Source: Guyanagaster necrorhizus
Lineage: Eukaryota > Basidiomycota > Agaricomycetes > Agaricales > Physalacriaceae
Direction: 5' to 3'
NCBI RefSeq assembly: GCF_019112545.1
Contig: NW_025064939.1
Location: 9,011-73,010 of the forward strand
Length of the DNA stretch: 64,000 nucleotides
Part shown: one piece after another, positions 1-9,234 of the stretch
How positions within the stretch are numbered: position 1 is the first letter of the stretch
Layout: each line of letters begins with the position of its first letter
Made by a program: the position numbers and the translations under genes
The notes under the pieces: generated by a model
The model's input: only the letters and a program-made list of their open reading frames with translations
What the model was told of the DNA's origin: nothing
The model's database searches: none

Positions 1-406
1 TCACCCTTGAGTCGGAGCCCAAGGATCTGGATGGACAGAATGGAGTTCTGTCAGAGAAGTGAACAGGAGTATCCTTCGGAGCGGAATCCGACGGATGAAA
101 TAGGGGGGAGTGAGTACGAAGTGTAGATGGCTTATCCAAGTTGATATTCGAACTGAGTAGTTACAGTGATATACATGGCTTTATATACTAATGGTAGCTA
201 ATTCCGAGTCGGGTTCCATTGGGTTCTGGTGTGAATATTCACTACCGAGTTCAGAGTCTAGGTATTACAATGTGAAATACAGATGTGAAATGATAATAGT
301 GAAATGAAATTAGTAGGTAATGGGAAGCGGCCGGAGTCTGGTGGGTAGCGTGATAGAATTCGTGGTTGGTTGAGGTGACATGGAGGCTGGCAGCATGCGC
401 GTAACA
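1..406 (-). mobile_element. Partial LTR of an unrelated, CpG-retaining retroelement
   Basis: Read on the minus strand this stretch has a promoter-like layout with a TATATAAAG box near 185-195. It ends on the plus strand in TAACA at 402-406, so on the minus strand it starts TGTTA as the other LTRs here do. The sequence right of 406 aligns with the E2 leader near 16930, so 406 is a true insertion edge. It keeps several CpGs, unlike its surroundings, which suggests a younger insertion or another family. The left end is outside the window, so solo LTR and complete element cannot be told apart. Confidence 0.45.
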
Positions 407-472
407 TGAGGGAATCTCTGGCACGGTTACCAATCCCATGGGTACAAGAGGTTTTGGAAGAGTTGGAGGATG

Positions 473-989
473 TGTTAAGCCCAAACTCCATATGACTGAT
501 AACACATGATAAACTAACAGAACCTCACACTTCAGGTTATACTGTTAGAGTTCACTGATGCACTATCAGCATTGTGTGATCAAGGCATTTGCAAGTGGCT
601 CGAGATAGGATGGTAGAGAATAAACTTTAGCTTGAAGCTGGGGTATTACAGTGAGAGCTATGCTATTTAAATACTGTTCTGTTATCTGGCTATTAATAAA
701 TGTTCACAAAAGATATTGTCTGTCATAGAGCTGTTACTCCTGCTGTTGCCAGGCTCTCTACAAAAGCTGTTGCCCTGCTGTTGTGCTGTTACTGCTGCAC
801 TGCCTTTTGGGAACAAAAGGAGCATTGTCTCTCCCTTCACAGTATACAGCAGCATGATAGAGCAGTGACTGACTGGATTGCTGAGCTAAGCTTTCCTATG
901 GTCCTAAGTGCTGGCCTAAGCACTCTGACTAAGCAAAGATAGGGGTCATTTCTGAGAAAAAGGAAAAAGAGAAAGGAAAAATCATAACA
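473..989 (-). mobile_element. Solo LTR, element-A type, with perfect TSD GGATG
   Basis: This 517-bp LTR begins TGTTAAGCCC on the plus strand and ends in ATCATAACA, the reverse complement of the usual TGTTATGAT...TTAACA ends. The 5-bp duplication GGATG is identical at 468-472 and 990-994. The LTR resembles that of element A in reverse. No internal sequence is attached, so it is a solo LTR left by LTR-LTR recombination. Confidence 0.9.
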
Positions 990-1499
990 GGATGGAGACT
1001 ACTAGAAGAAGTCCATCAGAAGTCTCTCATCCTCATGGTCAGAGACAGGGGCTTGTTGCCAAGGATTCCTGAATCCTGTGAGGCAATTGTTGCTGTTTCT
1101 GCTTGCTGGTTGGAGAGGGTATCAATGTCTTTCTTCTTCTTGAATGTCCTCTTGATGTGAGCTGCTAGGCTCAGCTTTGGGTAGAGGGCTTGTTGGAGGC
1201 TGGTGGGATATTTGTTGGGACTCAGGGATGTTATGGAGAGGGAGGTCAGAGATTATGTTGGGAAAGATATGTCAGATGTGTTGAAACTCATTATAATGCC
1301 TGATGGTCCAAGTGGTGATTGATTGGCATCCCTGGCACAGCTGGATGATCACCAATAATCCTAACAATGTTCTGATGATGGAAGCAAGGAGTTCAAAGAA
1401 CTCTTGATTGAAGTTTGGGTCTGATGGAGTGACTGAGGGCATTCAGTTTCCTCCACACTATAGTGCATAAGGAAAAGGAAGATCAAGCTTCAAGCTAAT

Positions 1500-1957
1500 T
1501 GTTAGACCCAAGCATCATGTCAACAGATACATATAATAAACAGATATCCCTTTGCACTTTGAGGGATCAGCTGAGTCCACTGATGCATATTCTGATTGAT
1601 GTGTCACAAGGCCAAGAGAATCAGCTCAAGTATAGGATAGTGTGAAGATAAACTTTAGCTCAAAGCTGGGGGTTTCCAGCGAGAGCAAGCAATCTTAAGT
1701 ATTATACAGGGTCTGCTAATAATACTATGACTAATTGTGTGTCTCTGAGTCCATTGTGCCTATTGTCCTAGAGTATTGCTACTGTACATAAAAGGTTGAT
1801 TGTGCATCATCAGGCAATGCTGTTGTATCAAAAGACAATGACAGACTTGGCTGATTGTGATGATCAAGCTTTGTCTCACAGTCCTAAGTGCTTGTTCTAG
1901 TGCCCTGACTAAGCATAAATAGGAGTTAGATCAAAAAAAGAGCAAAAAATCATAACA
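1500..1957 (-). repeat. 5' LTR of E1
   Basis: The LTR runs from TGTTAGACCC (1500) to CATAACA (1957). The LTR motif at 1655-1667 pairs with the primer region next to 1499 at 11 of 13 positions. The two mismatches fit one ancestral CG that decayed to TG in the LTR and to CA in the primer site. Confidence 0.8.
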
Positions 1958-3342
1958 ATTTGCATGCTCTGTCTGTCTATCAGTCTGTGGATGGTATGCC
2001 ATAGAGGTGTTTTGGCAGATATTAAGTAGCCAGTAGAGGTTGTCAAGAAACTTCAACATGAATTAAGAACTCTAGTCAGAGATGATGGTTTGCAGCATAC
2101 CATATTTGGCATAGATTTTGTCTCACAGAATTCTTGCTCATCCTTTAGAGGTTAGTTCTGTTGAACAGGCGATCAGAACAATCACCTTCAAGAATCTGTC
2201 CACTATGATGAGAATGGCATCATAGCTATTGCAGTCTGAGAGTCTAGTGATTATATTCACCATGATATGCATCCATGGTTCTTGTAGCACCTCATTCAGG
2301 TAGAGAGGGGCCACCTTAGCTTGTGTCAGTGATTTTCTCTGCTGACAAGTTTTGCAACCCTTCACATATCTTTCTATATCTTGTCTCATCTTCAGCCACT
2401 AATATTTGCATAGGACTATCTCCTTAGTTTTCATAATGTCTGGATGTTCTCTAAGCACATGATTGTGACATGTGGCAATGATTTCACCATGCAGTGCTGT
2501 ATCTTGTGGGATATATATGCAGCCATTATAATGGATCAGCCTGTCTTCTTTTGTTATTCCTCTTTTATGATTCAGGGATGGAGTGATGTGTTGGTCCCAC
2601 TTCCTGGAGTTCCTGATAATGCTTTTGATCTGTTTGTGGATCTCTTCCTCAGTTGGCATGATCATAGTCTGGAAGTGCTTAGGCTTCAATAGTATGACTC
2701 TCTTGTTGTTGTGTTTCCTCTGGTCATGATCTGCTCTCCAACTGAGGAGATCAGCCTTTTTGTTTGCTATTTCCACCTTGTAGTGCAGAGTGTAAGAGTA
2801 TTGGCTTAACTCTGTTACCCAACAGGCTTGTTGATTTAATTTCTGTGGCAATTGAAAGTATCTGAGGTTCTAGTGATCTGTCCAGATCTCAAAGGTTTTG
2901 GCAGCACTAATAAGGTAATGTCACCATTCTTTCAGAGCAAGCATTATTGTGAGTAATTTCTTGTCATAGATTTTATAGTTTTGTTCAGTCACCATAAGGG
3001 CCTTAGAGAGGAAGGTGACTGATCTCCACCTTCTGTCCTGCTCCTGAGAGAGGATGGCCCCTATCACTCCTTTGCTTGAGTCAGCTTCCACTTGGAATTT
3101 GCCATCTTGATCTGGAATGGCTAGCACTATATCTTCTGCTAGTCAGTGTTTTAGGTCTTTGAATGCCACCTGTTGTGATGGTCTCCAGGCCCAGGGGGCA
3201 TTACCAGTTAATTGCATCATTGGTCAGATAATTTTGCTGTAATCCCATATAAACCAGCAATAGAAGTTTGTGAACCCTAAGAAGGACTGGAGCTCCTTCT
3301 TTGTTGGTTCTGGCCACTCAACCACTCCTGCCACCTTGATTG
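1958..3342 (-). pseudogene. E2 pol remnant: RT C-terminus, RNase H and integrase
   Basis: Minus-strand translations give the RT C-terminus and RNase H (about 2921-3342), the RNase H end with TLHYK and ANKKADLLSW (2700-2851), and the integrase zinc finger and start of the catalytic core. In the core, NIITRLSDCNSYDAILIIVD (2138-2389) corresponds to the usual VDxITxLPxSxGYDAI segment with the first Asp replaced by Asn. The remaining core, including the QTDRQ motif, runs into the E1 LTR at 1957. Stops and frame breaks make it non-functional. Integrase would insert cDNA and RNase H would degrade the RNA template. Confidence 0.8.
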
Positions 3343-3808
3343 TGTTATGATTTTTATCTTTTTACTTCCTTTTCTCAGAATAACCCCTATTTATGCTTAG
3401 TCAGAGTGCCTAAACCAGTGCTTAAAACCATTGGACAGGCTTAGTCATTATAACAAGCCTAATTGGTTATTGTCTTTGATGCAACAGTGTTGCCCAATGA
3501 CACACAATGAACCTTTTGTATATAGTAGTGATGCCCAAGAACAATGAGCACAAAGGACACAGCAACATACAATAGGCAGTAGTATATTTAGTTCAACCTG
3601 TATAGTATATAAGATCACTTGCTCTTGCTGGAAATCTCCAGCTTTGAGCTAAAGTTTATCTTCATACTATTTCATCCTCAAGCCAATCCTAAGGCCTTGA
3701 TGCATTATGATTAATATTCACAATAAGTGAACTCTGATGTTCCATTCAAAGTGTGAAGTGACATCAGTTTATCATGTGTTTATAATCATATGCAACTTAG
3801 GTCTAACA
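3343..3808 (+). mobile_element. Solo LTR (type C) with perfect TSD GATTG
   Basis: This 466-bp LTR starts TGTTATGA and ends GTCTAACA. GATTG flanks it at 3338-3342 and 3809-3813. It carries the CAGCTTTGAGCTAAAGTTTA motif shared with other LTRs and a TATATAAG box upstream of it. It splits an RT codon run of E2. Confidence 0.92.
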
Positions 3809-5418
3809 GATTGGGTCCATGCAGATGCTTCCTTTGCTGATGATGATCTCTAGATACTCTATCTCTAGTACTTTGAACTCACACTTTTCTGCTTTTAGGA
3901 AAAGTTTGTGCTTTTATATCAGTGCAAGTACTTGTTGTACTAGCTTCCTGTGTTTCTCCTTGGTTTGGGACATTATAAGAATGTCATTGAGATAAATGGT
4001 GATCTTTTCCATGGTGATGAGGTCTTTAAAGATGTCATTCATCATCTACTGGAAGGTGGCAGGTGAGTTGGTTAATCTGAAAAACATGACCATTGGTTTG
4101 AATAGTCCTTAATTGGTCCTAAAGGCTGCCTTCCATTTGTCACCTTTCCTGATCTGGATATTATTGTACCCCCATCAGACATCCAGTTTGATGTAGTATT
4201 TGGCTCCTCACAGCCTGTCCATCAGTTCTGAGATCAATGAAAGTGGATACTGATTTTTAATAGTCATCTCATTAAGCTTTCAGTAGTCCTGAACCAGTTG
4301 GAGTTTGCTATCCTTCTTTTTAATGAAGAAGAACAGTAAGGCCATTGGTAACTTGAATAGTCAGATTCTTCTACTGAATAGGTTCTCATCCAGGAACTTG
4401 TTGAGTTCCTGCTGTTCATTGTTCCTGAGGGAGTATGTTTTACAGTCAAGATTGGCATTAGCATTGAAAATTAGCTCAATGGTGTGATCCCATGGTTTGG
4501 GCTCTGGCAGTTCATCAAAGCTCTCTTTTTTGAACAAATCCTGATAGTCTTGTGCCTAATTGGGTACTATCTCCTCAAACATCTTCTCCTCTCTTCCTGC
4601 TGCTGCTTTGGCCACTGGATCATTAGCATGGTGTACAGCCCATATGTGTAGGACTTGCTGTATATCCATAGCAAGGATAGTTTCTCCATCCTCTATCTTT
4701 TCATCTCATTTGTCATCAGGGTCATCATCTGAGAGTTTGAACAGAATTTTTTGGTATTTGCACTGGGAAAAGGTGATGCATCTGTTCTTTCAGTTAATTA
4801 GAGGATTATAGTGGATCAGCCAATCATGTCCAAAAAACACTTTCTTGGTTCTGAGGTCTGTGATCATAAGGTTGATCCATTTGAAATGATCCCTGATGGT
4901 GAGTCATAGTTTGATGAATTCAGTTATTGAACTGGCTTAGTTCTTTGTATCATCCACATTGTAAACTGGGATAGGGGCTACTATTGTTTGGATTGGGAGC
5001 TGATGCTTGTCAATGAAGGCATGATTGATGGAACTGCTGATGCAGCTGCTGTTGACCAGGATGGTTATTGCATGCACTGTTCTGCTGGTGAGGGTTTCAA
5101 TTTGGGCCTTTACTGTCAGGTCTTGACCCAGAGTTTTGGTGCAGAGTATATATCTCTTGGGCCCCCTCAACTCATCAAGCTATTCTGAGGCTCAACATCT
5201 TTCAGCTTTTCTTATCTCCTCAATCATGGTATCAATGACTTCCTTGACACAAGCTTTGTGTACTCAGTTTTTGGGTATCACTTTTGCTGCTTCTTCCATC
5301 AGGGCTTCTCATATGGCTCACCAGATCCACTCAGTGTCAAATGGTTTGAGCCATACTTTGGGGGTCTCTCTTTTTGTTCAGCCTGTAGGTGTTTGAGTTT
5401 CAGTGTTTGGTGATTCAG
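3809..5418 (-). pseudogene. E2 pol remnant: protease and reverse transcriptase
   Basis: Minus-strand fragments match the aspartic protease (4937-5170) and the RT fingers and palm (3809-4500). The protease active-site triad region reads LVNSSC where element A has LIDSSC, so the catalytic Asp is Asn (GTC AAC, near 5050-5056). The RT catalytic box reads YLND rather than YLDD near 3980-3995. Both changes fit CG to CA at a codon boundary. The protein would process polyproteins and copy RNA, but both active sites are lost here. The 5' side of the fragment is cut by element A. Confidence 0.8.
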
Positions 5419-5949
5419 TGTTATGATTTTTCCTATTTTCTTCCTATTTTCTTTTCTTTTTCCTTTGGAAATGACCCCTATTTTTGCTTAGTCAGGGCAC
5501 TTAGGCCAGTGCTTAGAACCATGAGAATGCTTAGTTCAGCAACCTAGTCAGTCATCCTCCTATCACACTGCTATGTGCTGTAAAGGGAGAGACAATGTCC
5601 CTTTTGTTCCTCAACTGCAGTGCAGCAGTAACAGCACAACAGCAAGACAACAGCCTTTGTGGAAAGCCTGGCAACAGCAGGGGTAACAGCTCTACAACAG
5701 ACAATATCTTTTGTGAACAGTTATTAATAGCCAGATAACAGAACAGTATTTAAGTAGCACCATTTTCGCTGTAGTAGTTCTAGCATTAAGTTAAAGTTTA
5801 CTCTTCACCATCTACTCTCAAGCTCAAGCTTTTGCCATGCCTTGAACCACTACTGCTATTACCTTGTGAACTCAGTCAGTCTAATCTGAAGTGTGAGGTT
5901 CTGAACTGTTTATCATATGTTGATAGTCACATGGAATTTAGGCTTAACA
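5419..5949 (+). repeat. 5' LTR of element A
   Basis: It starts TGTTATGATT and ends GGCTTAACA, giving TGTTA/TAACA inverted ends. A TATTTAAG box near 5750 is followed by the GCATTAAGTTAAAGTTTA motif (5783-5800) that is complementary to the primer site. Differences from the 3' LTR are few and several are C/T at former CpGs, for instance near 5886-5895 and 5928-5933. Confidence 0.95.
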
Positions 5950-5950
5950 A

Positions 5951-5962
5951 TTAGCTTAATGC
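5951..5962 (+). promoter_or_regulatory. Primer-binding site of element A, probably self-primed
   Basis: TTAGCTTAATGC lies one base after the LTR end. It does not start TGG, so it does not fit the 3' end of a tRNA. It can pair with GCATTAAGTTAA in the LTR (5783-5794) over 12 bases with one G-U pair. This is the arrangement known from self-priming Tf1/sushi-type elements. Confidence 0.6.
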
Positions 5963-5989
5963 TTATCATTCTCTTCCTCAAGCCCAATT

Positions 5990-8240
5990 GTGCTGAGGAA
6001 CCGAATGCCTCCTGCACTAAACCCTTCTGATCCAAACTTTACCCATGAGTTCTTTGAACTCTTGGCTTCCATCATTGGAATCTTGATAGGCTTATTGGTG
6101 ATCATACAGCTGTACCGTGGACATCAATCAATAACTGCCTGGGCTATTCGACATTATTATGAATTCCAACATATCTGAACCATTCTTAGAAATGTCATGT
6201 CAGACCTCCCCCTCTATGACATCCCTGCCTCTGCCCAACAGTCCTCCTGCCCCAAAGGAGCTGACCCTGAAAACATCCCTGGGAGCTTGACTGAAGAACA
6301 TCCTAGGGAAGAAGCAGAGCAGCATCAGCAGCACACATACTCCCCATGACCTCCATTGGCAATCATCCGAGATCCTACAAACCCTTGAGCTGTAGGGTTT
6401 TGACAACTCTGACCCAACACTCCCATCTCATCCCTCAAGCGCTACAACCACCAGTCAAGGACAGCAACCACCAACTCTGAGCCCGGTATTGGGTGCTGTG
6501 CAAGAGACTCTCTGAATGCCATACAGGTGGCTTCAGGCTCCAGAGGTTCTGCAGGTCAAGGACCTCAACAAACCCCATTGGCAAGGGGAAGAAGTCCTAG
6601 TTGGGCAGGAACAAGGGTCAGTAGTCCTGACCCATTCTCTGATGACAACAACAGAAATGAGCTCCAGTATTAGAGGGAGGCAGCCTAAGAGGCCAGCAGG
6701 TTGGAACAAGGAAACAGAGGCTGAGCAATGAGCTGAACAGGATCATATCCAGAGGTACTGTGACCAGTACAACCCCCCCCAGATATTGCCCCAGTTATCA
6801 CAAGGGGCAACATACAACACCCCCAATCCCTCACCGAGTATGTTGAGGAGCAGGCATGAATCAGACATCAGGCCACATGAGAAAATACCCTCTTTGGGTG
6901 ATATCTCTGTGCTCGAGATAGGAGGGGGGGCTCTGGGAGCTCCTGGCTCACCAATACACTTATTGGTACCACCACCAACAGTGCTTCCAACCCTCCATTC
7001 TGGGAACCTGCCACTCCCACCACAGAGCCTGACCCCTAGACAGGATCAGTCACAGGAGTTGTCCATGCTGATGACTACTACTTTCAGGTGGTGGTGGACC
7101 TCAGGGATGACTGCCTGCTATCTTATGGGACTGATACCATTGCAGACATGGATGACATCCCCATCCAAGGAAGGATACCCTCAGATCAAGGGACAGTGAG
7201 AGGGGACAATAAACATATCGACCTCACAGGTGATATCTGGCAGTTCCTGGATGGGAACTTCACCACTCTCTTCCTCTGTCCCAGGTTCTATTAAAACTTC
7301 CATCGGTATTGCTGAGCAATGGTGGTGAGAACAGCAACGAGCATCGAGGAGCCAACAGAGCAGCCCAAGTGGCAGCCTACTCCTTGACCCAGACCCGGTG
7401 ATGCTGATCCCAGTATGCAGCCTCAGTCTGGCTGCCCCAGAGGTCTTCAGCCTGCTCAACAGTTCCCTCTACAAGGAAGAGGAAATGACCAATGTGGATG
7501 ATGAGGCCGAGGAGGGGGGACCTCGATGGGGAAGTCGGGAATCCTCTCGAGGAATGGAGGGGAAAGATTGAACCCCCACTGATGCAGGAGGTATTATGAC
7601 AGAAAGAGCAGGAGGTGTGAGAAGATGAATTCATTCAGTTGTATCAGGAGCAGATAGCCAAATTATGGATGGATGATCTTTGGTTATGGTCATCCCTGGG
7701 ACAAAGGTATACTCTTGTTGACTCTGTTGAGCAAGAGGAAATTTTGCAATATGTGGCCACAGAGCAGGCCATTTTTAATTTTAATCAAAGATATTTACAT
7801 TATCAGATGGGACCATTACTGCCATATAAGCTGAAATATGGCAGAAGAGAGGCACCTAAACCTTGGACACCAAGTATCATGCCACCCAAATCAGCATATA
7901 TGGCATCATCAATCCGTTCAGCAACCTCATGATATTTGCATGCCACATTGGCAATATGCAGTTTGGCATCTTGGCTTTCTCAATACTGACCCAAGCCAAG
8001 TAGCTATTTTCCAAATCCCTGGAGGTTTCCGGTCTGACAACTATTTGCTGGACAACCGCTGCCTGATGAAGCTGAGGGCAGTGGAGCAGCTCCCACTGCT
8101 CCAGAAGGAGATGACTCTGATGCCACAGCCCAGGGCTGGACCATCCAGAATGGATGAATTGTACAAAAAAAACCCCCTCCACCAGGAAGTCCCATAGCTG
8201 ACGATGGATCCCTTCATTCATTCCCAGGCCCACCAGAGAG
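5990..8240 (+). pseudogene. Element A: N-terminal Gag extension or upstream ORF with a hydrophobic segment
   Basis: The first start at 6005 opens a short protein rich in Pro and Asn, followed by a hydrophobic stretch of about 20 residues (core GILIGLLVIIQL) and a conserved tail ending near HYYEFQHI (6175). The same segment is seen in E2 (17260-17442) and E1. Downstream the frame is Pro/Ser/Gly-rich and broken by stops and frame changes. From 7639 to 7920 it encodes a Trp- and Gln-rich domain (LWMDDLWLWSSLGQRY) that recurs in E5 near 49100-49300. It probably formed one long Gag precursor with the capsid part. The function of the hydrophobic segment is unknown. Confidence 0.6.
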
Positions 8241-8244
8241 ATGG

Positions 8245-9234
8245 GTGGGCCCATCCAGTGGTGCACCTCTAAACCCGATGCCTCCTATTGCCACAGGAGC
8301 ACAAATTTTAAAGATCACACTGACCTTGGTACAAGACCCACTCCTCTTTAAGGAGGCTTCAGATGATATTGATCAATTCCTTATAGATTGTGACCAATAC
8401 ATCCAGGTCTTCGCCTTGTACTTTCTACTCGACATGTACAAGGTGATATATGCCTCAACTTATCTGGAGGATAAGGTGAAGGTATGGTGGATGCTTCTTG
8501 CCCCTGCCTTCTGGTCAACCACTCACCAACATTACCGATACCCCTCATGGCTGGTATTTAAACAAATGATCCGAGACAAGTTCACAGACCCAGCCATCCA
8601 AGAAGTCCATAAGCAGAAGATGAAGGACTACAGGATGGGTGACAAGGTGGCCACAGATTACTTTGATGAATTAGAATGACTCAGAAAACTTGCTGGAGTA
8701 TGAGAGGACGTAGCTGATACCGGCCGAATGGTTGAATATATGAAATGAGGACTACCATCTTCATATCTCAAGACCATTTCTGATCTCAGCCATAGTATCC
8801 CCATCGGATACAAAGAATGGAAGGCCAGAATCATCATCATGTGGTGAGAATGACAGCAACAGAAGGTGGAATCGTCCACCCTATCATGGGATGGACACAA
8901 GACTCAGGGACAGGGCTGGAAACCCTCTACCTCTCAGGCAACCACATCATCCAAGCCCAGTGGCTCAGTCCCAACTTCTCAATATGCTGAGAAGCGAACT
9001 GGTATGGGCACGACATATACCAGAACAGGTAAGCTGATGGATGTGGATCGCCTCAAGAAAGGGGGGAAGTGTTTCAACTGTGGACAGAAGGGCCACATAG
9101 CATGGAACTGCCCCCAGAAGAACAAGTGCATCCAAGAAGATATTTGAGCACAGATTGCTGAGCTGATCAAGGAGGAACAGAACCTTGACCAAGATGATAA
9201 GGCTGAGGAGGAAAAAGACAGAGCCAAGCAGTGA
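8245..9234 (+). pseudogene. gag: Element A gag: capsid and CCHC nucleocapsid
   Basis: The capsid-like region (8300-8690) contains FKEASDDIDQFLIDCDQYI and later FKQMIRDKFTDPAIQEVHK, the retrotransposon Gag pattern. The nucleocapsid has one zinc knuckle, CFNCGQKGHIAWNC (C-x2-C-x4-H-x4-C), near 9071-9112, followed by an acidic, Lys-rich tail. All in-frame stops seen in this part are TGA, for example at 8677, 8700 and 8746, at places where related copies suggest Arg. Gag would form the virus-like particle and bind RNA. Confidence 0.85.

Larger units (their letters stand above)
407..1957 (-). mobile_element. E1: 5' end of a minus-strand chromovirus (LTR plus Gag leader), split by a solo LTR
   Basis: The 5' LTR (1500-1957) is followed leftward by the upstream Gag region (990-1499 and 407-472), which aligns with E2 at 16930-17499. 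Reading 1265-1445 on the minus strand gives the same hydrophobic segment (core GLLVIIQL) found in elements A and E2. E1 is inserted in the E2 integrase: on its right, 1958 onward resumes integrase sequence near the QTD motif. The internal part is interrupted by the LTR at 473-989 and then by the insertion at 1-406. The rest lies outside the window. Confidence 0.7.

Noticed and set aside
700..942. An 80-residue plus-strand frame
   Set aside because: It lies wholly inside a solo LTR and is a chance frame.
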